NCBI GenBank assembly: GCA_910587245.1
Contig: CAJULX010000006.1
Location: forward strand, 13,451 to 77,450
Direction: 5' to 3'
DNA: 64,000 nucleotides
Source: Candidatus Gastranaerophilales bacterium
Lineage (GTDB): Bacteria; Cyanobacteriota; Vampirovibrionia; Gastranaerophilales; Gastranaerophilaceae
Numbering within the stretch: the first letter of the stretch is position 1; the number at the start of each line of letters is the position of its first letter. The notes beneath the pieces were generated by a model. The model saw only the letters and a list, made by a program, of their open reading frames with translations. It had not been told where the DNA came from and did not search any database. A program made the translations under genes and the position numbers. Shown piece by piece: positions 9,270 to 17,430 of the stretch.

Positions 9270-9299
9270 TTATATACTTTTTATGAATTCAGTATATAC
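9270..9299. promoter_or_regulatory. Paired TATATAC/GTATATAC palindromes, candidate operator A
   Basis: TTATATAC at 9270-9277 and the perfect palindrome GTATATAC at 9292-9299 start exactly 22 bases apart. The same arrangement occurs at 61913-61942 upstream of the gene at 61300-61788, whose product resembles the product of the gene here. See the matching entry. Confidence 0.45.
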
Positions 9300-9360
9300 T
9301 TTTTGTTTTTATTAATATGTCGATAGTGAAACTCAAACAATACAAAGGTGGTATAAAACA

Positions 9361-10068
9361 ATGGGACTAGCAGCAAGCCAAGGTAGATTATTGTTATTGA
9401 CTGCGCGCAAAAGTGACTTAGAATTGCAGGCACAATGTATTACCCAGCAACGTCTTTTGCTCGCAACGCAACAAGAAACTATCGCTGACGAATACGCAGA
9501 TGCGACAAATAACCAGATTTACCAGGTAAGATTGCCGGGTACCAGCGAATATACTCCTTTAACGGTGTATTCACTGAACGAACTTTACTATGGTACAGAC
9601 GCAACAAGCGATGCAGACAGAGAAACAGCAAGAAATACATTCAGAAAGCCAAACGGTAATGATCCTAACGGTGCAGCATACGGTATTTGGGATAAAGGCA
9701 AACAAGAATGGGTTGATCCTAAAAAATTAAAAGACGATGCAGGTGATACACCGGATACAAGAATGCAGCAAAACCTTCTATACGGTTCCTGGGTAATCAG
9801 AACTCCCGATGAAGAATCAAGCTCAGGCTGGTCTGATGTTATGATTGGTGCTGATGCAAGATACAGACAATCTTACTACACGGCAGATGACAACGCGGCT
9901 AAAGCAAAATACGACTCAGCTATGGCCCGTGTACAGCGTCTTGATAAACAGCTTGAATTAAAATTAAATCAGGTTGAAACTCAGCACAAAGCTGTTGAAA
10001 CTGAAGTTGAATCAGTTGATAAAGTTATTTCAAACAACATTGAAAGCTCATTTAAATACTTCAGCTAA
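9361..10068 (+). CDS. MGLAASQ coiled-coil protein, unknown function
   Basis: A 235-residue protein of no assigned function. It starts MGLAASQGRLLLLTARKSDL, followed by a Q-rich helix (residues about 20-50), a hydrophilic middle rich in D, N, G and T (about 55-175), and a C-terminal helical segment rich in K, E and Q (about 180-235) that looks like coiled coil. There is no signal peptide and no membrane segment. A clear ribosome site and a strong downstream terminator suggest solid expression as a single-gene unit. I recall proteins with this N-terminus as recurrent in gut Melainabacteria, but that is memory, not a search. It resembles the 61300-61788 product in its opening and its final SxxxSD/N-I segment. 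Confidence 0.7.
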   Translation: MGLAASQGRLLLLTARKSDLELQAQCITQQRLLLATQQETIADEYADATNNQIYQVRLPGTSEYTPLTVYSLNELYYGTDATSDADRETARNTFRKPNGNDPNGAAYGIWDKGKQEWVDPKKLKDDAGDTPDTRMQQNLLYGSWVIRTPDEESSSGWSDVMIGADARYRQSYYTADDNAAKAKYDSAMARVQRLDKQLELKLNQVETQHKAVETEVESVDKVISNNIESSFKYFS

Positions 10069-10086
10069 TCAAAAAGGATTTAATAA

Positions 10087-10121
10087 TAAAAAAACCGGCT
10101 CAAAGCAAAGCCGGTTTTTTT
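10087..10121 (+). terminator. Rho-independent terminator after the MGLAASQ gene
   Basis: The arm AAAACCGGCT (10091-10100) pairs with AGCCGGTTTT (10109-10118) across an 8-base loop and is followed by more T. It lies 22 bases after the stop codon. Confidence 0.9.
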
Positions 10122-10136
10122 ATGTTTTTATTTGTT

Positions 10137-10898
10137 TTATACCTTTCTTGTTTCTATTCCCGCTTTTAAAAGTTCATCCTTTAATTTCTTAACGGGAAGT
10201 GTGTCAAAATGGAAAATTGAGGCTGCAAGTGCTGCATCAACATTTGTTTTATTGAATACATCAATAAAATGTCCGCTGTCAGGACCTGCTCCCCCTGAAG
10301 CTATGACAGGAATCTGTACGTTTTTTGATACAAGATTATTCATATCGATGTCAAAACCTTTTTGTGTGCCGTCATAATCCATTGAGGTTAAAAGTATTTC
10401 ACCGGCCCCTCTTTTTTCAACTTCTTTAGCCCAGTCTAAAAGTTTAATTCCGGTATTTTTTTGCCCTGCATTTATAAAGACATAATAATCACTGTCGATT
10501 TTTTTAGCGTCAATTGCCGCCACAATACACTGGGAGCCAAAATATTCCGCACATTTGTTTATAATATCAGGATTTTTTACTGCAGCGGAATTAAAAGAAA
10601 TTTTATCAGCTCCTGCGGCCAAAATTGCCCTTATATCTTCAATATCGGAAATTCCTCCGCCGACCGTAAAGGGTATAAAAACTTCCCGTGCAACATGCTC
10701 TACAAGTTCCGTTATTGTTTTTCTTTTTTCGTTAGTTGCCGTTATATCGAGAAATACAAGCTCATCTGCACCTTCATTTGAATATTTTTTAGCAAGTGTA
10801 ACAGGATCGCCCGCGTATCTTAAATTCTCAAAATTTACACCTTTAACGGTTTTTCCGTCTTTAACATCAAGGCAGGGAATTATTCTTTTGGTTAACAT
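10137..10898 (-). CDS. hisF: Imidazole glycerol phosphate synthase cyclase subunit HisF
   Basis: A 253-residue TIM-barrel subunit that with HisH makes imidazole-glycerol phosphate and AICAR in histidine synthesis. Visible are the N-terminal catalytic Asp in PCLDVKDG, GVNFENLRYAGDPV, FTVGGGISDIEDIR, the second catalytic Asp in AAIDAKK, and VIASGGAG. Length is standard. No other his gene lies in the window, so the pathway genes are scattered. It lies 19 bases after the GGDEF gene on the same strand. Confidence 0.96.
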   Translation of the reverse strand: MLTKRIIPCLDVKDGKTVKGVNFENLRYAGDPVTLAKKYSNEGADELVFLDITATNEKRKTITELVEHVAREVFIPFTVGGGISDIEDIRAILAAGADKISFNSAAVKNPDIINKCAEYFGSQCIVAAIDAKKIDSDYYVFINAGQKNTGIKLLDWAKEVEKRGAGEILLTSMDYDGTQKGFDIDMNNLVSKNVQIPVIASGGAGPDSGHFIDVFNKTNVDAALAASIFHFDTLPVKKLKDELLKAGIETRKV

Positions 10899-10917
10899 TT
10901 TAATTTGCCTTTAAAAA

Positions 10918-11793
10918 TTAAAAATCAAGGTTCATTTTTGAAAACTGTACAATCTGGTTTTTGCCACGTTTTTTAGCACTGTATAAAGCATGTTCCGCGT
11001 ATCTTATGATTGTGTTTGAATTTTCTTCTACATTTTCTAAGAATGGATATGCTGAAATGCCGCCTGAAATTGTAATCGGGTGTCTTTCTTCTTCAGATGC
11101 CGGTATAAATTCCATTTTTTCAATATCGCGACGGAAACGTTCCGCAAAAATAAATGCCTGTTCTTCGGATGTATTCGGCAGAACAAGAATAAATTCTTCA
11201 TCGCCGTAACGGGTTAAAATATCTTCTTTTCTGATAAGTGCTTCAAGCATCTGGGCAACTTTTTTCAATAAAACATCGCCCCAATCGTAACCGTACATAT
11301 CATTTACCGTTTTAAAGAAATCGATATCGATTAAAACGCAAGAAAGGCTTGTGCCGTATCTTTTAGCACGGGAAATTTCCGCATCAAGTCTAGAATGGAG
11401 ATATTTCCTGTTATATAAACCTGTTAATTCATCCGTTATGGCAATTGTTTTTAAATTGTTTCTGTATTTCATTACTTTTCCGAGAGAATTAATTCTTGTA
11501 GTTAATTCCACACTGTTTATCGGGCGTTTAATGAAATCAAAACTTTCTGCGCGCACTGTTAAATCTTCGGGAATTTCATCGGTTAAAATTAAAACCCCTG
11601 CATCAAATTTTGTTACAGCACAAACCTCTTTCACTTTGTCTAAAGGCATATCAAACACCATAACCGCAGGGTTAACTTCTTTATAATTTTCAATATCTGA
11701 AACTCCAAAGCTTCGTACCATATAATCGCCGCTCATCATCAAAGTTTCTTCAATACTGCTTTGATTGCCGTCACTGTAAATAATTACGTTCAT
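10918..11793 (-). CDS. Receiver-like plus GGDEF-domain protein with altered motif
   Basis: A 291-residue cytoplasmic protein. Residues 1-105 resemble a response-regulator receiver with a putative phosphoacceptor Asp48 (MVFDMP) and the conserved Lys in FIKRP, though the N-terminal acidic pair is reduced. Residues 115-285 form a GGDEF domain (TDELTGLYNRKYL at its start). The signature at 197-201 reads GDEEF where GG(D/E)EF is usual, so the second Gly is replaced. The RxxD inhibitory site is kept (R188-D191). It may be a weak or inactive diguanylate cyclase, or a c-di-GMP sensor; activity cannot be judged from sequence. Confidence 0.85.
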   Translation of the reverse strand: MNVIIYSDGNQSSIEETLMMSGDYMVRSFGVSDIENYKEVNPAVMVFDMPLDKVKEVCAVTKFDAGVLILTDEIPEDLTVRAESFDFIKRPINSVELTTRINSLGKVMKYRNNLKTIAITDELTGLYNRKYLHSRLDAEISRAKRYGTSLSCVLIDIDFFKTVNDMYGYDWGDVLLKKVAQMLEALIRKEDILTRYGDEEFILVLPNTSEEQAFIFAERFRRDIEKMEFIPASEEERHPITISGGISAYPFLENVEENSNTIIRYAEHALYSAKKRGKNQIVQFSKMNLDF

Positions 11794-11812
11794 TAATTTT
11801 TCCTTTATTATT

Positions 11813-12193
11813 TTATTTAATATTGATTTCTAAATCTTTTACGCGATATCTCGGTATTTTAATACTGCTTGAATCAGGCAGTTTAATTGTCAAATTAAAA
11901 GTATCAAGCAGAATAACCTTGCAAGGACCGCTTTGCAGTTCTTTTGAAAACGGAGAAGCGGTATATGATATATAATCGGCGTAAATATCAAAAGGGTTAT
12001 CTTTTCTAATATACGTTTTGCTTATACCCTTTTCTTTAATTTGAATTAAACCGTCTGATATCATTTCAAATTTCCCTTTTATGCTTTGATTGGGCAGATT
12101 AAGAACATCTGCCGCAAAAGACGGCATATTTAAGGCTGTTAATGTGAATAAGCATATATAAGCTTTTAAAAGTATATTTTTTACTGTTTTCAA
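11813..12193 (-). CDS. Small exported protein, unknown function
   Basis: A 126-residue protein with a signal peptide (KTVKNILLKAYICLFTLTAL, then NMPSFAA with likely cleavage after SFA). The mature part is a small beta-rich domain with one Cys; I do not recognise it. I place the start at a TTG at 12193, which has AGGGA 7 bases upstream and gives a classic signal peptide. The longer frame from an ATG at 12247 runs through a TGCTATACT extended -10 box, so it is unlikely. It is likely transcribed with the GGDEF gene, 19 bases downstream. Confidence 0.6.
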   Translation of the reverse strand: MKTVKNILLKAYICLFTLTALNMPSFAADVLNLPNQSIKGKFEMISDGLIQIKEKGISKTYIRKDNPFDIYADYISYTASPFSKELQSGPCKVILLDTFNLTIKLPDSSSIKIPRYRVKDLEINIK

Positions 12194-12343
12194 GATAATA
12201 TCCCTGTTTGATTTATATTGAAAACAGTATAGCATATTTTCCATCATTTGGCTTATATTTTACAATCCTTTTTCATACATTTGAATTATTAAATTTTGTT
12301 AATTTTTTTATAAACTGTAAATATAATTAAGGAGTTTCTGGCA

Positions 12344-13660
12344 TTGCCCCAGCCGTTAAGAAAAACAGATTATTATTTTAATGAAAATTCACCTGCATAT
12401 TTAAATTCAAACGGTGTGCGGAGAAATTTTGCAAATCCTGCTTATCCGCAGAATATGCAAACCTGCGGGCAGAATTTGGCATACGCTAATCCAAATACCG
12501 TAAGATATCCTGCCGTGAAAGAAAGGCGGGGCAGACTAAAACCGGTTCCAAAGAAAAACGTAAGGAAAAAAGAAAATTCTTTTATTACCTTATTTAAAGC
12601 GCTCTTTAAACTTACCTTTATCGCCTGTTTTTTTGGAGCTTTTGTGTATTATATCCTCCCTTATAATTATTCAAATTATTTTGAACCTATGATATTAAAC
12701 AGGTTTTTAAACAGAAATATTAATTTTAATGCAAAAGAATACGCGGCACCTTCCGCTTCTTATCTTGCAAATTCAAATTTTATGGGTGAAAAATTAATTG
12801 TGCCCGTACGCCATAATAAGGCGCAAATGGTTCCCCTTGCCCCCGCTTCAAGATTTTATGCTCTTGAAGATAAATTAACAATGCTTTCAGTTAAATATCC
12901 GCAAATTGAGCCTGCTATTTATGTTTGGGATTATTCTAAATCAAGAAGCGTTGAAATTAATTCAAATGAAATTTATTCTTCCGCAAGTATTATAAAGCTG
13001 CCTGTTCTGGTTGAGCTTTTAAGATATTCTCAATCTTTGAAAAAGGCAGGACATAAACCGATTGATTTTAATAAAAAATTATTATTTGATGAAATATACA
13101 GAACCTCAGGCTCCGGTTCTTTGCAATATGAAAGAGCGGGTAATTCTTATTCGATAAACCACCTTGCAAGCATAATGATTCAATCTTCGGATAATTCAGC
13201 CACCAATATGCTGTTGGAGCAGATTGGCGGTATGGAGGGCTTGAATTCTGCCATAAGAAAATGGGGGCTTAAATCTACTCAAATTTCAAACTGGCTTCCC
13301 GATCTTAAGGGGACAAATACAATCAGTGCAAAAGATATGGCAACCTTGCTTTATAATATTGATAATCCTAAATTTTTAAACAATGATTCAAAATATTTAA
13401 TTCAGCAGTATATGTCAAATGTGCATAATAACACATTAATTCATGCAGGGCTTCCAAAAGAAGCGGAATTCCTTCATAAAACAGGTGATATTGGTACAAT
13501 GCTCGGGGATGCCGGAATTGTTTATGCGCCAAACGGCAGAAAATATATTGTTGTAATTTTAACAAAACGCAAATTTAATGATTATTCCGCACGCGATTTT
13601 ATTCAGCAGGCTTCAAAAATTATCTATCAATCCGTTATAGAAAATGCTGATACCTATTAA
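12344..13660 (+). CDS. Membrane-anchored class A beta-lactamase-fold protein lacking the general-base Glu
   Basis: A 438-residue protein starting at TTG with AAGGAG 10 bases upstream. It has a cytoplasmic Pro/Asn-rich N-terminus (1-75), one membrane helix (about 80-105), and an extracytoplasmic domain of the class A beta-lactamase/PBP fold. Motifs are SIIK at 215-218, SDN at 282-284 and KTG at 379-381. The omega-loop reads WLPDLK (317 on) where true class A enzymes have WEPELN, so Glu166 and Asn170 are missing. It therefore probably binds or cleaves D-Ala peptides slowly rather than hydrolysing beta-lactams. A TATAAT precedes the ribosome site. A terminator follows. Confidence 0.8.
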   Translation: MPQPLRKTDYYFNENSPAYLNSNGVRRNFANPAYPQNMQTCGQNLAYANPNTVRYPAVKERRGRLKPVPKKNVRKKENSFITLFKALFKLTFIACFFGAFVYYILPYNYSNYFEPMILNRFLNRNINFNAKEYAAPSASYLANSNFMGEKLIVPVRHNKAQMVPLAPASRFYALEDKLTMLSVKYPQIEPAIYVWDYSKSRSVEINSNEIYSSASIIKLPVLVELLRYSQSLKKAGHKPIDFNKKLLFDEIYRTSGSGSLQYERAGNSYSINHLASIMIQSSDNSATNMLLEQIGGMEGLNSAIRKWGLKSTQISNWLPDLKGTNTISAKDMATLLYNIDNPKFLNNDSKYLIQQYMSNVHNNTLIHAGLPKEAEFLHKTGDIGTMLGDAGIVYAPNGRKYIVVILTKRKFNDYSARDFIQQASKIIYQSVIENADTY

Positions 13661-13674
13661 TTTTATCAATGTAT

Positions 13675-13712
13675 AAAAAATCCGCCCTCAAATTTCATCA
13701 GGCGGATTTTAG
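13675..13712. terminator. Bidirectional terminator between the beta-lactamase-fold gene and aspS
   Basis: AAAATCCGCC (13677-13686) pairs with GGCGGATTTT (13701-13710) over a 14-base loop. The A/T flanks make it usable by both convergent genes. Confidence 0.85.
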
Positions 13713-13722
13713 TTGTATATTT

Positions 13723-15498
13723 TTATATTTTTACGGGATTTCTGAGTCTTATATGTAATTCTCTAAGCTGTTCTTCGCTTGCAATACCCGGGGCATTTGT
13801 CATCAAATCTTTTGCCTGAGAGTTTTTCGGGAATGCAATAACGTCTCTTATTGAATTTGACCTTGTTAAAAGCGCAACAAGTCTGTCTAAACCAAGTGCC
13901 AGACCGCCATGCGGAGGTGTTCCGTATTGAAAAGCGGTAACGAGAAATTCAAATTTTTCTTGAATATCTTCTTCCGTAAGCCCCAGGGCTTTAAAGATTT
14001 TTTCTTGAATTTCGGCATCATGGATTCTTATTGAGCCGCCGCCAAGCTCGTTTCCGTTGTAAACAACGTCATATGCAATTGATTTAACGTTTCCTTTATC
14101 GTTTTCGAGTTTATCAATATCTTCTAAAGCAGGCATTGTGAAAGGATGGTGTACTGAAACAAATCTTTCATCTTCTTCGGAATATTCAAACAGAGGAAAA
14201 TCAACTACCCATAGAAGGTCATGTTTATCTTTATCAATTAAGCCGAGTCTGTCGCCAAAATATAATCTGAATCTTCCTAAAACATCAAATACCACTTTCG
14301 GTTTATCTGCTACAAAGAATACTATATCGCCTTTTTCAGCGCCTGCTCTTTTTTGAATTTCATTAATCTGTTCTTCGTTTAAGAATTTAAACACGGGTGA
14401 TTTTACAGAGCCGTCTTCAAGATAAGTTACCCAGGCAAGACCCTTTGCGCCGAATTTTATTGCAAGATTGCGGACATCATCCATTTCTTTTCTTGAATAT
14501 CCTGCGATACCGGGGATTTTAATTGCACGAACCGTTCCGCCTGCGCTGATTACATTTTTAAATGCTTCAAAAGTTGATGCTTCCATAATGTCTGTTACAT
14601 CAAACAATTCTAAGCCAAATCTTGTATCGGGCTTGTCTGAGCCGTATTTTTCCATAGCTTCTTTCCAGGTGAGACGTTTGAACGGAGTTTGGATTTCAAC
14701 CCCTGCAGCTTTGAAGGCATCTTTCAATAAACCCTCTGTCATTTTCAGGATATCTTCCTGCTCAACAAAGCTCATCTCAATATCAACCTGTGTAAATTCA
14801 GGCTGTCTGTCTGCTCTTAAGTCTTCATCTCTAAAGCATTTTGCGATTTGATAGTATTTTTCAATTCCGCCTACCATTAATAATTGTTTAAAAATTTGCG
14901 GAGATTGGGGAAGTGCAAAGAATTTTCCGTCAAAAACGCGGCTCGGTACAAGATAATCTCTTGCACCTTCGGGTGTTGTTTTAATTAAAACGGGTGTTTC
15001 CACTTCCATAAAATCTAAACCGTTTAAATAATTTCTGATAGAAGTTACGATTTTATGTCTTAATTTAAGGTTGTTTAGCATTTTTTCGTTTCTTAAATCA
15101 AGATATCTGTATTTTAATCTTATATCCTCGGAAACACTGTCATCTTCCAATACAAAAGGCAGTGTTTTTGCGGCTGATAAAATAGTTATTTCATCGGGAT
15201 AAATTTCTATTGTTCCTGTTTGCAGGCGTTCGTTTATTGTGTCATCAGGTCTTTTTGAAACTTTTCCTTTAACCTGAACAACAAATTCACTTCTTAATTT
15301 GCCGAATGTCTCATAAACATTGGGATTAATTTTAGGGTCTGCAACAACTTGAAAAAGTCCGCTTCTGTCTCTTATTTCAACGAAAATAATTCCGCCTAAA
15401 TCGCGCACTGTTGAAACCCAGCCTGCAAGTGTACATTCTTTTCCGATAAATTCTTCCGTAATTTCGGTACAATTTTGTTTTTTATAGGTTAATTCCAT
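13723..15498 (-). CDS. aspS: Aspartyl-tRNA synthetase, bacterial type
   Basis: A 591-residue class II synthetase charging tRNA-Asp. It has an N-terminal OB-fold anticodon-binding domain (CTLAGWVSTVRDLGGIIFVEI), the class II motif 2 segment CFRDEDLRADRQPEFTQVD, a bacterial GAD insertion (about residues 290-410), and the motif 3 segment GLALGLDRLVALL. The start is the ATG at 15498 (MELTYKKQNC), with AGAGGATAACC just upstream; a longer frame to 15591 runs through the promoter. Whether it also charges tRNA-Asn cannot be told from sequence alone. Confidence 0.97.
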   Translation of the reverse strand: MELTYKKQNCTEITEEFIGKECTLAGWVSTVRDLGGIIFVEIRDRSGLFQVVADPKINPNVYETFGKLRSEFVVQVKGKVSKRPDDTINERLQTGTIEIYPDEITILSAAKTLPFVLEDDSVSEDIRLKYRYLDLRNEKMLNNLKLRHKIVTSIRNYLNGLDFMEVETPVLIKTTPEGARDYLVPSRVFDGKFFALPQSPQIFKQLLMVGGIEKYYQIAKCFRDEDLRADRQPEFTQVDIEMSFVEQEDILKMTEGLLKDAFKAAGVEIQTPFKRLTWKEAMEKYGSDKPDTRFGLELFDVTDIMEASTFEAFKNVISAGGTVRAIKIPGIAGYSRKEMDDVRNLAIKFGAKGLAWVTYLEDGSVKSPVFKFLNEEQINEIQKRAGAEKGDIVFFVADKPKVVFDVLGRFRLYFGDRLGLIDKDKHDLLWVVDFPLFEYSEEDERFVSVHHPFTMPALEDIDKLENDKGNVKSIAYDVVYNGNELGGGSIRIHDAEIQEKIFKALGLTEEDIQEKFEFLVTAFQYGTPPHGGLALGLDRLVALLTRSNSIRDVIAFPKNSQAKDLMTNAPGIASEEQLRELHIRLRNPVKI

Positions 15499-15532
15499 GG
15501 TTATCCTCTTAAAAATTTGTCTTGTTAGCTTG

Positions 15533-15562
15533 ATTATAAAATAAACATACCAAATTGAACAA
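15533..15562 (-). promoter_or_regulatory. aspS promoter
   Basis: On the minus strand TTGTTC (complement of 15557-15562) and TATAAT (complement of 15533-15538) are 18 bases apart, giving a leader of roughly 27 bases before the aspS ATG at 15498. Confidence 0.55.
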
Positions 15563-15667
15563 ATTTTGTAAAAAAATTGAAAAAAATGCATGCAATTTTA
15601 ATATTTGATATAAAATTTTGTACGTTATGATTGGAATTTATAGTTAGAGAAATGAAAGGAAAAAACC

Positions 15668-15973
15668 ATGGATGAAAAAACAATAGGAATCTTCGGTACA
15701 ATTGCAGTTATTTTACTTGGCGTTATAGGTTCACTTCTTGCTTGGTGTCTTGGCGGCAAAGATTTACAGGGTAATAAAAGAGAAGTAATAAGACAGATGC
15801 TTAACTTTGAAATTACTTTAATTATCGTGAGCTTCCTTGCAATTATTCCGCTGGTTGGTCTTCTTGTAGGTTTAGCAGTTCTTATTGCAAATATTACTTT
15901 TGCAATTAAATCTTTTAAGGCATTCAATAATGATGCTGAATTCAAAGCCCCCGCTTATGAATTTGTAAAATAA
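15668..15973 (+). CDS. DUF4870/Tic20-like small membrane protein
   Basis: A 101-residue protein with an N-terminal hydrophobic helix (about 8-27) and two further helices (about 46-65 and 66-85). The segment NKREVIRQMLNFEITLIIVS matches the conserved core of DUF4870, a Tic20-related family frequent in cyanobacteria and Firmicutes. GAAAGGAAA precedes the ATG. It is a single-gene unit with its own terminator. Function is unknown. The opposite strand is also open here but has no ribosome site or recognisable family. Confidence 0.75.
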   Translation: MDEKTIGIFGTIAVILLGVIGSLLAWCLGGKDLQGNKREVIRQMLNFEITLIIVSFLAIIPLVGLLVGLAVLIANITFAIKSFKAFNNDAEFKAPAYEFVK

Positions 15974-15987
15974 TTAAATAATATTTT

Positions 15988-16026
15988 AATGCACGGGCAT
16001 AATCTTTTTGTGCCTGTGCATTTTTG
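15988..16026 (+). terminator. Terminator after the DUF4870 gene
   Basis: AATGCACGGGCA (15988-15999) pairs with TGCCTGTGCATT (16011-16022), followed by TTT. It stands between the small membrane protein and metK. Confidence 0.8.
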
Positions 16027-16093
16027 TCTTTAAGTTTTCCTTGTTTTCTTTTAGCTTCGTAGTAGAATGTTTTATATTGATATATTATTTTTT

Positions 16094-16125
16094 GCCGGGT
16101 CGGAATTAAAAACCTTACCGGCCGA
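16094..16125 (+). promoter_or_regulatory. GC-rich hairpin in the metK leader
   Basis: GCCGG (16094-16098) can pair with CCGGC (16118-16122), or TCGG (16100-16103) with CCGA (16122-16125); the two pairings share a base. The element lies just before the AAGGAG of metK and stands out in an AT-rich leader. It could be a small regulatory structure; it matches no SAM riboswitch that I can verify by eye. Confidence 0.3.
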
Positions 16126-16146
16126 ATAGAAATTAAGGAGAAAAAG

Positions 16147-17412
16147 ATGGCACTTAAAAACTTTTTATTTACGTCTGAATCTGTAACCGAAGGGCACCCC
16201 GATAAGGTTTGTGACCAGATTTCGGATGCTATTCTTGATGAATTTTTAAGCAAAGACCCTAATTCAAGAGTTGCTGCGGAAACAACCGTAACAACTGGTA
16301 TGGCACTTGTTTGCGGTGAAATTTCATCAAGCTGTTATGTTGATATCCCGTCCGTTGTAAGAAATACAATTAAATCAATCGGATATAAAGGCGAAGAAGG
16401 CGGCGGCTTTGATTATAAAACATGCGCCGTGCTTACAAGCATTGATGAACAGTCAACAGATATCGCAGGCGGGGTTAATAAAGCTCTTGAAACAAGAAAT
16501 GATAATTCTGATGTTTCTACAACCGAAACTGATGATATAGGCGCGGGTGACCAGGGGATTATGTTTGGCTATGCCTGCAATGAAACCCCTGAATTAATGC
16601 CGCTTCCGATTTCGCTTGCTCACAGATTGTCATTCAGGCTTGCTGAAATCAGAAAACAGCATATTGTAAATTATTTAAGACCTGACGGTAAATCTCAGGT
16701 AACCGTTGAATATAAAGAAGGAAAACCATATAGAATTGATACAATTGTTTTATCAACCCAGCATGACCCTGAAATTAACGGTATTTCCGATAATAAAAAA
16801 GTTCAGGAGATCATAAGAGAAGATTTAATTAAACATGTTATTGATTATGTTTTCCAAAACGAAGCAATTAAGCCTGATTCAACCACAAAATATCTTATTA
16901 ATCCGTCAGGAAGATTTGTTATCGGCGGTCCGCAGGGTGACGCAGGCTTAACGGGAAGAAAAATTATTGTTGATACGTATGGCGGATATGCCCGTCATGG
17001 CGGCGGCGCGTTTTCAGGAAAAGACCCCACCAAGGTAGATAGAAGCGCTGCATATGCCGCAAGATGGGTTGCAAAAAATATTGTAGCCGCAGGCTTGGCT
17101 GAAAAATGCGAAATTGAGCTTGCATATGCAATCGGTGTAAGCCGTCCCGTTTCCGTTTTAGTGGATACTTTCGGCACAGGCAAAGTTTCCGATGAAGTGC
17201 TTTCCGAAATGGTTCAAAGAAACTTTGATTTAAGACCGAATGCAATTATAAAGCAGTTTGATTTAAGAAATCTTCCCGCTAAAAACGGCGGTAAATTTTA
17301 TTCAAGACTTGCTGCATACGGACATATCGGCCGTACGGATTTTCCTGTTCCCTGGGAAGAAACACAAATGGCAAAGAAACTTGAATCCGAAGCCTTTGCG
17401 CTTAAAGCATAA
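16147..17412 (+). CDS. metK: S-adenosylmethionine synthase
   Basis: A 421-residue enzyme making SAM from methionine and ATP in the cytoplasm. Hallmarks are [19 protein letters not shown] at the N-terminus, [15 protein letters not shown], and the phosphate loop [20 protein letters not shown] with [19 protein letters not shown]. It is slightly longer than the E. coli enzyme. AAGGAG lies 6 bases upstream of the ATG. The next gene (dciA-like) begins 18 bases after the stop. Confidence 0.98.
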   Translation: MALKNFLFTSESVTEGHPDKVCDQISDAILDEFLSKDPNSRVAAETTVTTGMALVCGEISSSCYVDIPSVVRNTIKSIGYKGEEGGGFDYKTCAVLTSIDEQSTDIAGGVNKALETRNDNSDVSTTETDDIGAGDQGIMFGYACNETPELMPLPISLAHRLSFRLAEIRKQHIVNYLRPDGKSQVTVEYKEGKPYRIDTIVLSTQHDPEINGISDNKKVQEIIREDLIKHVIDYVFQNEAIKPDSTTKYLINPSGRFVIGGPQGDAGLTGRKIIVDTYGGYARHGGGAFSGKDPTKVDRSAAYAARWVAKNIVAAGLAEKCEIELAYAIGVSRPVSVLVDTFGTGKVSDEVLSEMVQRNFDLRPNAIIKQFDLRNLPAKNGGKFYSRLAAYGHIGRTDFPVPWEETQMAKKLESEAFALKA

Positions 17413-17430
17413 AAGCGGAAACATTGCTGT

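Larger units (their letters stand above)
9033..9360. promoter_or_regulatory. Divergent intergenic region (328 bp), regulatory only
   Basis: No gene or tRNA is visible. It separates the divergent VKOR-DsbA and MGLAASQ genes. It holds an imperfect palindrome at 9065-9081, a pair of TATATAC-type palindromes at 9270-9299, and an AAGGTGG ribosome site about 9 bases before the ATG at 9361. The 9361 leader appears long and AT-rich. Confidence 0.6.

Noticed and set aside
15625..15945. Minus-strand frame opposite the DUF4870-like gene
   Set aside because: The plus strand has a ribosome site, a known family and a terminator; the minus frame has none.
15942..16253. Minus-strand frame across the metK leader and start
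   Set aside because: It crosses the terminator and the metK start, and has no family match.
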